A stretch of 64,000 bases of DNA from an uncultured Pelagibacteraceae bacterium (GCA_902591755.1 CACJBX010000002.1:62001-126000), one strand, 5' to 3'. Positions 1-7,983 are shown, numbered from the stretch's first letter. Numbers and translations are program-made. Notes: generated by a model not told the origin, from the letters alone.

Positions 1-764
1 ATTTTAAGCATTTACCTTCGAATATAATTCCGTTAGGTCTTGGGGATAATTTTTACCCTGCGAATTTTTTAAACGAACAATCAGGTACAAATATTGTTAA
101 ACATAACAAATATCTTGCTGAAATGACTGGTATATATTGGGTCTATAAAAACCAAATAAATAAATTTAAAGATGATGACTGGATTGGTTTTTGTCATTAT
201 AGAAGATTTTGGCTAAATGATTTTTATAAACAAAATCACAAAATAAAGTCATCTTTATACTCAAAATTGCTAATTAATAGTCAGAAATTAAAAAAAGCAG
301 AGGTTATACTTGCTCAACCAACAAAACTTAAAAGGGAAACAATCATAGATCATTTTATTAATAATCATGGTGATGAAATGATTTTTGAAGCAATAAAGAT
401 TCTAGATGGACCAAATGCAACAGCTTTTAAAAATTATTTAAATAACAGAGAATTTAGTTGTTGCAATATGTTTATTACTAGACCAAAAGTATTTATAGAT
501 TATTGTGAGTTTGTTTTTCCATACCTACTTAAGATACTGGATTATTGTAAAGATAAAAATCTATGTGTAGGCAAAAATACAAAATTACCCGCTTATTTTA
601 TTGAAAGATTTACATCTTTTTGGTTTCATAAATATGCAAATGTAAGTTATTTATCATATGCACAATTAAATTTTTTTTTTTCATCTAACATTTTAAACAA
701 TTTAATTAATACATTTAAAGTACCTGGAACTTTTATGTTTTATCCAACAGTATTAGATATATAA
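1..764 (+). CDS. DUF4422 glycosyltransferase-like protein, 5' end cut by window
   Basis: The ORF track begins at an internal ATG (123), but the frame is open back to base 3, so this is the C-terminal part of a longer protein. The motifs GIYWVYKN and GFCHYRRFW are typical of the DUF4422 family, whose members sit in capsule, LPS and exopolysaccharide clusters and are thought to be glycosyltransferases. It is followed after 8 bp by glf on the same strand, so the two are probably co-transcribed. The region is very A+T-rich with long A-runs, like other SAR11 surface-polysaccharide genes. The family call is firm; the sugar and acceptor cannot be told. Confidence 0.8.
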   Translation, partial: FKHLPSNIIPLGLGDNFYPANFLNEQSGTNIVKHNKYLAEMTGIYWVYKNQINKFKDDDWIGFCHYRRFWLNDFYKQNHKIKSSLYSKLLINSQKLKKAEVILAQPTKLKRETIIDHFINNHGDEMIFEAIKILDGPNATAFKNYLNNREFSCCNMFITRPKVFIDYCEFVFPYLLKILDYCKDKNLCVGKNTKLPAYFIERFTSFWFHKYANVSYLSYAQLNFFFSSNILNNLINTFKVPGTFMFYPTVLDI

Positions 765-772
765 TATGAATA

Positions 773-1921
773 ATGATTGAATCAGACGTAATAATAGTTG
801 GGGGAGGGCCTGTAGGTTGTGTTTTAGCTAATAAATTATCAAATGAACTTAATTTAAAATGTCTGATAATTGAAAAAAGAAATCATATAGCTGGAAATTG
901 TTATGATGAATATAATAAAAAAGGTTTATTGTACCATAAATATGGACCACACTATTTAAGATTTAAAAATCGAAAAACATTAAATTATCTTTCTAAATTT
1001 ACAAAATGGATACCTGGCGAATATATAGTAAAAACATATGTTAATAAAAAATTGTACCCAATACCAATTAATCTTGAAACTTTAGAAATGTTTTTTAAAA
1101 GAAAATTTAATTCAAAAAAAGACGTCGAAAATTTTTTAAATCAAAAAAGAGTTAGAATAAAAAAAATTAAAAACGCCGAAGATTTTATTTTATCAAAATT
1201 AGGTAAAGAAATTTATGAAAATTTTTATAAAAATTATACAATTAAACAATGGGGAATACATCCTAGAAATTTATCCAAAACAATTACTGGAAGATTACCG
1301 ATAAGAATAAACCGTAATCCTTATTATGTAAAAGAAAAATTAAGATTAATGCCGAAAAAAGGATTTACAAAGATGTTCAAAAAAATGATCAATAATAGAA
1401 ATGTTACTATTAGATTAAATACTGATTTCAATAAGATTAAAAAAAAATTGAAATTCAAGTATTTTTTAATTTATACCGGGGAACCAGATAGATATTTCAA
1501 TTATAAATTTGGAAAATTAAATTGGAGATCTTTAATTTTTAAATTTAAAAATTATAATAAGAAATTTTTGCAAAAATGCGTTCAATATAATTATCCCAAT
1601 GATTATAAATATACGAGAACTGTTGAAATTAAACACGTAACTAAACAAAAAAGCAATCATACAGTAATTTCAAAAGAGTATCCTACTAATAAGGGAGATC
1701 CTTATTATCCCATAATAAATGATAAAAATTTAAGATTATTTAAAAAATATGAAAATTTGATGAATAAAGAGGCTAAAAATAATATTTTTTTTGAAGGAAG
1801 GTTAGCCAGATATACATATTACAACACCGACGAAGTGATAGAAAGAGCTTTAGATTTATATTTAACTTTAAAGAAAAAATTCAAAACGATTAGAAGTCAA
1901 AAATCCTCAATACGCTTGTAA
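773..1921 (+). CDS. glf: UDP-galactopyranose mutase
   Basis: This flavoenzyme interconverts UDP-galactopyranose and UDP-galactofuranose, the donor for galactofuranose in surface glycans. The 382-residue length is normal. An N-terminal FAD-binding glycine motif (GGGPVG, about residues 10-15) is followed by HKYGPHY, the family's substrate-loop region, then KQWGIHP in the middle and EGRLARYTYYN near the end, which matches the C-terminal GRL..Y signature. It lies 8 bp after the DUF4422 gene, consistent with a surface-sugar operon. Its last 25 bp overlap the convergent glycosyltransferase on the other strand. The protein is unusually rich in Lys and Asn, as expected from the local base composition. 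Confidence 0.9.
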   Translation: MIESDVIIVGGGPVGCVLANKLSNELNLKCLIIEKRNHIAGNCYDEYNKKGLLYHKYGPHYLRFKNRKTLNYLSKFTKWIPGEYIVKTYVNKKLYPIPINLETLEMFFKRKFNSKKDVENFLNQKRVRIKKIKNAEDFILSKLGKEIYENFYKNYTIKQWGIHPRNLSKTITGRLPIRINRNPYYVKEKLRLMPKKGFTKMFKKMINNRNVTIRLNTDFNKIKKKLKFKYFLIYTGEPDRYFNYKFGKLNWRSLIFKFKNYNKKFLQKCVQYNYPNDYKYTRTVEIKHVTKQKSNHTVISKEYPTNKGDPYYPIINDKNLRLFKKYENLMNKEAKNNIFFEGRLARYTYYNTDEVIERALDLYLTLKKKFKTIRSQKSSIRL

Positions 1922-2763
1922 GATCTTTTATTTTTAATCGAGTTCACTAAACCATTTAATCTAATTTGGTATTTTGATTTATTTTTCTTATTTCCAAAAA
2001 CAGTATTAATAAAAATCTTAAAAATTATTCTTAATAAAGCAGGTGAGAACAAGATCAGAGATGTTAATCTGCCATATCTTTTTCTGTAATAATAAAATTT
2101 TGACCAAATAAAATGCCATGCATATAATTTCTTAAGTTTATCTACCTCTTCTTGACTTGTTGTTTCAACAGACGTACCAATTTCGTGATATACTTTTTGA
2201 GAGTTTATTTGGTAAATTTTTAAGCTATTTTTGTTTGATCTATAGCAATAATCGGTTTCTTCAAAGTATAGAAAGAAATTTTCATCAAATCCTCTGTTTT
2301 TATCAAAAACCTCGGAGCAAAAAAACATTGCGGATCCACTTATTGACTCTATTTGACCATATTTTTCATTTATATTTGATTGCTTATGAGATTTCTCACT
2401 TACATTTTGAAATCTAGGTCCTAGTGCCCCAAAATTATTATCTAATTCTTTTGCTGACTCATAAAAAACATTAATTAATTTATCATTAATATTTTGCATG
2501 TCTGGATTTAATGCAAAAAAATATTTTGTAGTAACATGTTTTCTTGCTAAGTTTATTGAGCTCCCATAACCATTATTTTCAGAAAATATAATTTGTATGT
2601 TTTTACGAAGATCTGAAAGTTCTTTTTCTATTGAATTGTCATAGGAATTTTCAACTATTATTATCTTAAAGTTAGTTGATATATTTTTTATCAAATTTAA
2701 AATTTTTTTTTTACTTTTGTAAGACACTATAACAACTGTAACTTCTTTAAATGAATTATCCAT
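1897..2763 (-). CDS. Family 2 glycosyltransferase (rhamnosyltransferase-like)
   Basis: The N-terminus VTVVIVSYKSKK and the acidic LNPDM motif are those of GT-A fold family 2 glycosyltransferases, and EETDYCYR around residue 165 matches the WbbL/rhamnosyltransferase subgroup. The enzyme probably adds a sugar to a lipid-linked surface glycan on the cytoplasmic face of the membrane; donor and acceptor are unknown. A hydrophobic stretch near residues 235-255 may touch the membrane. It starts 14 bp downstream of the integrase gene on the same strand and runs convergently into glf. Length (288 aa) is normal for the group. Confidence 0.85.
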   Translation of the reverse strand: MDNSFKEVTVVIVSYKSKKKILNLIKNISTNFKIIIVENSYDNSIEKELSDLRKNIQIIFSENNGYGSSINLARKHVTTKYFFALNPDMQNINDKLINVFYESAKELDNNFGALGPRFQNVSEKSHKQSNINEKYGQIESISGSAMFFCSEVFDKNRGFDENFFLYFEETDYCYRSNKNSLKIYQINSQKVYHEIGTSVETTSQEEVDKLKKLYAWHFIWSKFYYYRKRYGRLTSLILFSPALLRIIFKIFINTVFGNKKNKSKYQIRLNGLVNSIKNKRSYKRIEDF

Positions 2764-2777
2764 TTTAAAACATTTAT

Positions 2778-3731
2778 TTATATTTTAATTTTGTTCAGAG
2801 CATTATTCTTAAATATATTAGCTTCTCTTATATATCTTCTTACCATTTGCGTTGTCTTATGTCCTGTCATAGCCATTATACTTCTTTCATCAGCACCAGA
2901 TTCTGCCGCTACAGTAGCAAATCCTGCTCTTAAACTATGACCTGCAAAGTTTTTATTTTCTATACCGGCTAAGTTTAAATATTCTTTCATTAACAATACT
3001 ACAGATTGATCTGTTAATCTTTTTTCTGTTAATAACGAACCTTTAGCAAATCTTCTAAAAATAGGTCCAGATTTAATTTTTGAAACTTCTAACCATTTTT
3101 TAAGACTAGAAACTGGACAATAAATTTCATTTGAGAAGTAGGGTAGGCCCTTTATCATTCCTTCTCCAAATTGATCTGTTTTTGATCTTCTGATGGTTAT
3201 TTTAAGACCTTCAGGCACAAACTCTAAGTCCTCGTAGTCTATAGAAATAAGTTCAGTTCTTCTAAACCCCCCTCCAAATCCGATCAGTATAATTGATCTG
3301 TCTCTTGACTTTTTGATTTCTTCGCACTTTTGTTCATCTATTACATTAACTATTGATTTTAAATGATTGATTAATATAGGTTTTTTACCTCTTTGAATAC
3401 TCCCTTTTACTCTTTTAATACCTAATAAGTTTTCAGTAATAATTGGATGTTTTGTATCTAGATAATGACCTTTGAGCTTATGAACCATACTTATTGACAC
3501 CAATCTTCTTCTTATAGTGCTTATTTTAGATTTTTTTGATAGGTGAGTAAGGTAAATAGAGACTATTTTTGGCTCTGATGGTAATGAACTTAGTCCATGC
3601 TTAGCACAAAAAGACCCGAAGTCTTTAAAATCCGACTTATAAGCTCTTAATGTATTATTTGCTTTAGAACTTTTAAGATTGTTTAAAGTTGCTTCATGAA
3701 GCGATTTAAGATCTGTTGTTAATTTATTCAT
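2778..3731 (-). CDS. Tyrosine recombinase / phage-type integrase
   Basis: Numbering from the ATG at 3731 (317 aa; the track's TTG start at 3749 lacks support), a SAM-like N-terminal core-binding region (about 10-95) is followed by a catalytic domain with the full residue set: R158 (FRRTEL), K184 (RRSKTDQ), H265 and R268 (HSLRAGF), H291 (TGHKT) and the nucleophile Y300 (RRYIR). It should therefore be active in strand exchange. It stands between surface-polysaccharide genes and a structured RNA, a typical position for an island integrase. Its start codon is embedded in a long inverted repeat (see 3730-3770). It could be an island integrase or an independent recombinase; no other mobile genes are visible. 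Confidence 0.92.
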   Translation of the reverse strand: MNKLTTDLKSLHEATLNNLKSSKANNTLRAYKSDFKDFGSFCAKHGLSSLPSEPKIVSIYLTHLSKKSKISTIRRRLVSISMVHKLKGHYLDTKHPIITENLLGIKRVKGSIQRGKKPILINHLKSIVNVIDEQKCEEIKKSRDRSIILIGFGGGFRRTELISIDYEDLEFVPEGLKITIRRSKTDQFGEGMIKGLPYFSNEIYCPVSSLKKWLEVSKIKSGPIFRRFAKGSLLTEKRLTDQSVVLLMKEYLNLAGIENKNFAGHSLRAGFATVAAESGADERSIMAMTGHKTTQMVRRYIREANIFKNNALNKIKI

Positions 3732-3770
3732 AATTACTATTGATAACAATTAATTATCATTAGTAATAAT
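3730..3770. repeat. 41-bp imperfect inverted repeat over the integrase start
   Basis: Two 17-bp arms (3730-3746 and 3754-3770) are inverted copies with 15 of 17 positions matching, separated by 7 bp (CAATTAA). The inner six bases (TGATAA/TTATCA) are perfect. The left arm reaches into the integrase ATG (3731-3729). Arm-spacer-arm geometry with a 6-8 bp spacer is what tyrosine recombinases use as a crossover core, but an autoregulatory operator or an mRNA hairpin hiding the start codon would look the same. Long A+T palindromes arise by chance fairly often in DNA of this composition, so location is the stronger argument. Confidence 0.45.
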
Positions 3771-3813
3771 ATAAGTCATTTAAGATGTCAAGCAAATAAG
3801 TTAATTTGTTTTT

Positions 3814-3978
3814 ATGTTAAAATATATAATTTTAGCTTTAGCTTTTATTGGATTAATTTTTTTTGTGCTGTTTAAATTTGAAAAATTGGATAAGCCTGAG
3901 AAAAAGAAATCCATATATTTTTTGATAGCAGTATTAATTTTAAGCCTAGCTGGAATTGTTTCATTATTGTATTTTTAA
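3814..3978 (+). CDS. Two-TM microprotein, 54 aa
   Basis: This ORF is too short for the supplied track. Its ATG at 3814 opens 54 codons: a hydrophobic helix (about residues 4-20), a charged loop (KFEKLDKPEKKK) and a second hydrophobic helix (about 34-53). The clean helix-basic loop-helix pattern, the ATG start and the lack of any competing frame suggest a real small inner-membrane protein. It is divergent from the integrase. No family is recognised and no function is proposed. Confidence 0.55.
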   Translation: MLKYIILALAFIGLIFFVLFKFEKLDKPEKKKSIYFLIAVLILSLAGIVSLLYF

Positions 3979-4061
3979 AGTTATTAACGTTATTCACACC
4001 TATCCTTTTAATCGCCTAAAAAGTGATACATTCAACCTAAGTAGTTTGTTATTGTAAATTT

Positions 4062-4246
4062 AATTAAGGGGCAACCCTTAACTGGCCGACTGGGGAAAGG
4101 CCGAGAGGACCAAGCCCAGGGGGCAGAAAGTCTTACGGAGTAGCGCTAAAATCGTAGGGCGGAAGGCATGGCGGTAGCGCATACAACGACGTGCCAAAAC
4201 TACTGTTCTTTGCACCGTAAAAAGTGCAAGGAAACAGGGGTTTTTT
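4062..4246 (+). ncRNA. G+C-rich structured RNA, identity unknown (stand-alone or ogt leader)
   Basis: By hand count G+C is about 63% in 4081-4140 and 55% in 4141-4200, in a genome near 30%; such G+C islands in SAR11 intergenic regions are known to be enriched for structured RNA. Visible helices are a perfect 7-bp hairpin with a GCAA tetraloop (4064-4081), a GGCC/GGCC helix near 4084-4102, a GGCA/TGCC-based helix around 4166-4195 and the long terminal hairpin listed separately. I cannot match it to RNase P RNA, tmRNA, SRP RNA, 6S RNA, 5S rRNA or a riboswitch known to me. The + strand is chosen because the terminal hairpin is followed by six T's on that strand. Confidence 0.6.
4196..4246 (+). 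terminator. Long hairpin plus T-run; also hides the ogt Shine-Dalgarno
   Basis: AAAACTACTGTT then CTTTGCAC pairs with GTGCAAG and GAAACAGGGGTTTT around an 8-nt loop (CGTAAAAA), with one bulged A and one A/G mismatch, about 19-20 bp in all, and six T's at 4241-4246. It reads as an intrinsic terminator. The AGGGG in its 3' arm is also the only Shine-Dalgarno-like sequence in front of the ogt ATG at 4251. The same element could therefore end a free RNA or act as the expression platform of a cis-regulatory leader. Confidence 0.6.
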
Positions 4247-4250
4247 CTTT

Positions 4251-4520
4251 ATGAAAGGCACTAAATTTCAATTACAAGTGTGGAATTGTCTTAAAAAGAT
4301 ACCTAAAGGTTCTATAAAAACATATAAACAAGTAGCTATAGCAATAAATAAGCCAAAATCAGCTCGTGCAGTTGCTAATGCCTGTGCTAAGAACCCTTAT
4401 GCTCCAAATATACCTTGTCATAGGGTTATTAGGTCTGATGGAGGCCTCGGAGGTTATTCCGGAAAAGGTGGAGTTGATCAAAAATTGAAATTGTTGAGGT
4501 CAGAAAAGGTTGATATTTAG
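4251..4520 (+). CDS. ogt: Minimal methylated-DNA-protein-cysteine methyltransferase
   Basis: The protein carries the helix-turn-helix active-site domain of O6-alkylguanine-DNA alkyltransferase: FQLQVWNCLKKIPKG at the start, an ARAVANA segment with the expected arginine (R39) and the alkyl-acceptor cysteine in PCHRV (C56). Because the cysteine is kept, it is not an alkyltransferase-like (PWHR) protein. At 89 aa it lacks the usual N-terminal domain of Ogt/AdaB. The track's GTG at 4224 lies inside the terminal hairpin of the upstream RNA, so the ATG at 4251 is preferred. Expression may be set by that hairpin. No downstream partner exists. Confidence 0.85.
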   Translation: MKGTKFQLQVWNCLKKIPKGSIKTYKQVAIAINKPKSARAVANACAKNPYAPNIPCHRVIRSDGGLGGYSGKGGVDQKLKLLRSEKVDI

Positions 4521-4929
4521 GGCTTTTTTTCAATCAAAAACCCAATAAAATCAACGTTTTTTTAATATTCAGGCCATAAATCGATATTATTTATAGATTC
4601 AACAATCAGTTGCACCATTCTAAGGGTAATTCTTAAAATTGACCCCTCTATGGCCGTTTAAATAGCATATTCAATATTTGCATTGGTCTAAAATTATGGA
4701 ATAACAATAGTTTTGGAAACCCCTTTTTTTCTAATTTTTCAAAGTATTTGAACCACTATTAATGGCTATTTTAAAGGCTTTTTCATTTTTATCATTAATT
4801 TACCGTTTTTTGTTAACCTTTTTACCAATAATTATCTTATAGAGCTACTAATAATATTCAATAATAACAATAGTTTACAATAGTATATTAAAGTATTACT
4901 TCATTAATAAGTAAACTTTTATTACCTAT
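4521..4929. other. About 400 bp intergenic stretch without a recognisable gene
   Basis: I see no convincing ORF or known RNA here. The DNA is A+T-rich with poly-T runs. The hexamer pair GGCCAT (near 4573) and ATGGCC (near 4650) forms a widely spaced inverted repeat, and ATAACAATAG occurs twice (near 4701 and 4865). A gap this long is unusual in so compact a genome and lies at the island side of the window, so remnants of lost genes are possible. Confidence 0.5.
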
Positions 4930-5781
4930 TTATTTAAGTCTTTTAACAATGTTCTCTCGCCTTGAAATATAGATACCACTAAGAATAATAATAAATAAAC
5001 CAAGAAAAGTCCATTTATCTGGGAAATCACTAAAGAAGTAATATCCTATTATAATATTTGTAACTATCTCAAAGTAACTAAATGGAGCTAATTTCGAAGC
5101 ATCTGCATATTTAAGAGACAATATAATAAATAAATGACCTACACATGCAAATATTCCAATAGCTGCCATCATAGACCATTGATTTAAGGTAGGTTTAATC
5201 CACACGAAAGGCATAACAAATGAGATTATTATGGCCCCTACTACACCAGTTAATAATAAAGTTAATAATGGATTATCAGATGAACTTAGTTTTCGTGTAA
5301 TTATTAAATAAAAACCATACATAACTCCAGTTCCTAAGGCTGCTAAACTTGCTAAGTTTATTTCTACAAATCCTGGTCTAATTACTACCATTGATCCAAT
5401 AAAACCAATTATAACTGCAGACCATCTTCTAAAACCTACTTTCTCACCTAAAAAAATTGGAGAAAATGCTGTAACAATTAAAGGGGCAATGAAAGCTAAT
5501 GTAAGAGCCTTTGCCAAAGAGATTATTGAAATTGAATAAAAAAAACAAACATTCGCAGTTAATAGAATTAAACCTCTAATAAGTTGTAGTTTAGGTTTGT
5601 CAGTCCAAACAAGGTTTTCTCTAAAAAAGAAAAACATTATTGGTAATGTAAATGCTACTGTAAAGAAGTATCGTGCCCACGTAATTTGTAAAACTGGAAG
5701 ATCAGAGCTGAGATATTTAGCAAAACCATCCATTATGGGAAGCATTACCCACGCTAATAAATTAAAAGTTATAGCTTTCAT
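4930..5781 (-). CDS. EamA/DMT-superfamily permease
   Basis: The 283-residue protein has about ten hydrophobic segments arranged as two EamA repeats, starting MKAITFNLLAWVMLPIMDG and ending with a basic tail, the standard drug/metabolite transporter layout. Members export amino acids, other metabolites or drugs; the substrate cannot be told from sequence. It is the last gene of the minus-strand run rplM-rpsI-argC-lipoprotein-hom-AEC and starts 13 bp after the AEC gene, so it may share their transcript. The company of hom and argC makes an amino-acid exporter a reasonable but unproven guess. Confidence 0.85.
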   Translation of the reverse strand: MKAITFNLLAWVMLPIMDGFAKYLSSDLPVLQITWARYFFTVAFTLPIMFFFFRENLVWTDKPKLQLIRGLILLTANVCFFYSISIISLAKALTLAFIAPLIVTAFSPIFLGEKVGFRRWSAVIIGFIGSMVVIRPGFVEINLASLAALGTGVMYGFYLIITRKLSSSDNPLLTLLLTGVVGAIIISFVMPFVWIKPTLNQWSMMAAIGIFACVGHLFIILSLKYADASKLAPFSYFEIVTNIIIGYYFFSDFPDKWTFLGLFIIILSGIYISRRENIVKRLK

Positions 5782-5794
5782 TAATATATTAAAT

Positions 5795-6691
5795 CTAATT
5801 GAAATATCTTAAAGCAAAGAATACCACAATAGGAATTGTTATAAATGACATTAAAGTTGATGTAACAATTGTACTTGCAATACTATCAACAATTTTTTTG
5901 GGAGAATACATGCTTCCAACTAAATAGTTCAATATAGCACTTGGCATCGCACTTTGTATTAAAAGTACTCCGGCAGGAAATCCTGAAAGATCAAAATAAT
6001 AAATAACAGCAAAGCCTATAATAGGACCTATTATAACTCTTAAAAATGAGAATATTATTGAGTCTCGAAAAGAAAATTTAAACCTAGTTAATGCAATACC
6101 CAAAGACATCAACACCAAAAAAATAGTTGCATAAGTGAGAAGAAAAGTTGTGTTTTCGAGAAATAAAGGTGTTTTGATATCAAAAAATAGAAAAAAAACA
6201 GAGACTATAATTGCATATACAGGTGGACTTTTAATAAGGATATCAAATGAAAATTTTTTTTTTGCTAAAAAAACACCTAATGTGAAATGAAAAAGAATAA
6301 TTACGGAGGCAACAGCCGAAGCTACTCCCAAACCTTGAGTTCCATAAGCAAATAAACAAATTGGAACGCCCATATTCCCAGTATTTGGAAGAATTAGTGG
6401 TGGGAGTTCCATACTAAGATCTTTTTTAAGAATGAAAAGTATTATAAGTCCAACTATTGCAAAACCGCCAATCATTAAAATAGCATACGCAAAGTAATGA
6501 ATAAAAATACTTAGAGTTATGCCTGTTGTTGTAACAGTATAGAAAATCATTGCTGGAGTACCAATATTTCCAGCAAAATATGTTACAAAATTAGTGTCAA
6601 ATTTTGGATTTTTTTTACCTAAATAGTAGCCAATACCTATGACAAAAAAAACTGGAAAAATAACTTCAAATATCTTTACATATATTTCCAT
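5795..6691 (-). CDS. AEC-family (auxin efflux carrier-like) transporter
   Basis: The 298-aa, ten-helix protein has the Mem_trans layout: an N-terminal half with GIGYYLGKK and NIGTPAMIFY, a central LPNTGNMGVPI segment (the conserved proline-containing crossover) and a C-terminal half ending in hydrophobic helices. Bacterial AEC proteins move malate, malonate or other organic or amino acids. The start codon overlaps the hom stop by one base, showing tight translational coupling to homoserine dehydrogenase. Substrate unknown. Confidence 0.85.
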   Translation of the reverse strand: MEIYVKIFEVIFPVFFVIGIGYYLGKKNPKFDTNFVTYFAGNIGTPAMIFYTVTTTGITLSIFIHYFAYAILMIGGFAIVGLIILFILKKDLSMELPPLILPNTGNMGVPICLFAYGTQGLGVASAVASVIILFHFTLGVFLAKKKFSFDILIKSPPVYAIIVSVFFLFFDIKTPLFLENTTFLLTYATIFLVLMSLGIALTRFKFSFRDSIIFSFLRVIIGPIIGFAVIYYFDLSGFPAGVLLIQSAMPSAILNYLVGSMYSPKKIVDSIASTIVTSTLMSFITIPIVVFFALRYFN

Positions 6692-7983
6692 TACTGAAAA
6701 AGCCTTAATAAAACAGGCTTTTTAAGCACATTTTTGTTTTTTTGTAATGATCTTAGACATTTATCTGAATTTATTTGCTTAGTTGCATGTGTAATTATAA
6801 CAATTGAAGCTGTTTTGTTTTTATTATTCGGTATTTGTATTAATCTTTGAATAGAAATTTTATTATTAGCTAAGTTTTTTGTTATTTGAGATAACACGCC
6901 TTGTTTGTCTTTTACTTCAAATCGAATATACAGGGAATTTTCATAATTATTAATATCATAACTTTTAATTTTACTCCGTTTTGCATTAGGAATGCCAAAA
7001 GGATATTTAATATTTCCTCTCAAAATTGACATTAAATCTGACATTAGTGCCGACGATGTGGGTTCAGGCCCTGCCCCTTCACCTTGTAAGACACTCTCTC
7101 CGACTGGTTTTCCTTCTAATATTACTGCGTTCATTACACCACCTACATTTCCAATATACGTATTCTTTTTGACCAAACACGGGTGAACCCTTTCAAAAAG
7201 CTTATTATTGATGATTTCTGTAATACCTAATAATTTTATTCTTAGATTTAATTGGTCTGCTATTTCAAAATCCTTTGGTTCGACATTTTCTATTCCTTCC
7301 ATTAAAGAAACTGAATTCGACAAACGCTTATTAAATGCTAAAGCAGACAGAATTTTAACTTTAGCAAGAGCGTCATACCCATTTAAATCTAATTTTGGAT
7401 TACCTGGTTCAGCATAGCCCAATTTTTGGGCTTTTGTTAGAACATTTTTAAAACTATCTTTTGTTTTTTCCATCTCGGATAATATGTAATTACATGTTCC
7501 GTTCAATATTCCATAAACTTTTGTAATGTGATTGGTTGCAAGACTATCTTTAATTGTTCTAAGAATTGGAATACCGCCTCCAACTGATGCTTCAAACTCC
7601 AAATTTACTCTTTTACTTTCAGCTATGGAAGAAAGTTTATCACCATTTTTTGATATTAAGGCTTTGTTGGGTGTTATAACATGAATTTTTTTGTTCAAAG
7701 CAAACTCAACACATCTTTTTGACATTCCATCCGATAATCCAATGCACTCAAACAAAATATCAACTTGTTTTTTCTTAAGCATTTTAATTGGATCTTTAAA
7801 AAAGATCTTTTTATTTATCGGATATCTTCTTTTTTTATTTTTGTTTCTTGCTGATAAACCAACAATTTTAATTTTTTTTCCGGTTAAAAGTTGAATAGTT
7901 TTTTGATTTCTTTTGAGTTCATTATAAAGAAAAATACCTATTTGTCCTAATCCTACAATCGCAATGTTAAATTCCTTTTTCAT
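6691..7983 (-). CDS. hom: Homoserine dehydrogenase
   Basis: The enzyme reduces aspartate semialdehyde to homoserine, the branch point to threonine and methionine. The 430 residues show an N-terminal NAD(P)-binding motif (IVGLGQIG, about 9-16), TPNKALIS, the homoserine dehydrogenase core signature GILNGTCNYILSEM, and a C-terminal ACT domain (about 350-430) that in the family binds threonine as feedback inhibitor. Its start overlaps by one base the stop of the small lipoprotein gene (TAATG), and its stop overlaps the AEC gene. metY, downstream in methionine synthesis, lies a few kb away on the other strand. Confidence 0.95.
   Translation of the reverse strand: MKKEFNIAIVGLGQIGIFLYNELKRNQKTIQLLTGKKIKIVGLSARNKNKKRRYPINKKIFFKDPIKMLKKKQVDILFECIGLSDGMSKRCVEFALNKKIHVITPNKALISKNGDKLSSIAESKRVNLEFEASVGGGIPILRTIKDSLATNHITKVYGILNGTCNYILSEMEKTKDSFKNVLTKAQKLGYAEPGNPKLDLNGYDALAKVKILSALAFNKRLSNSVSLMEGIENVEPKDFEIADQLNLRIKLLGITEIINNKLFERVHPCLVKKNTYIGNVGGVMNAVILEGKPVGESVLQGEGAGPEPTSSALMSDLMSILRGNIKYPFGIPNAKRSKIKSYDINNYENSLYIRFEVKDKQGVLSQITKNLANNKISIQRLIQIPNNKNKTASIVIITHATKQINSDKCLRSLQKNKNVLKKPVLLRLFQ

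Noticed and set aside
4090-4115. CGAGAGGACC resembles the sarcin-ricin loop sequence of 23S rRNA
   Set aside because: Only about ten bases agree; the flanking 23S sequence is absent, so it is not an rRNA fragment.
4062-4246. Reading the G+C-rich RNA as tmRNA, RNase P RNA, SRP RNA or 5S rRNA
   Set aside because: The conserved pieces (TTCGA T-arm and CCA, GGAAAGTCCGG, GGAAGGAAGCAGC, 5S core) are not there on either strand.
4224-4250. GTG start for ogt given by the ORF track
   Set aside because: It lies in the terminal hairpin of the RNA, and the family homology begins after the ATG at 4251.
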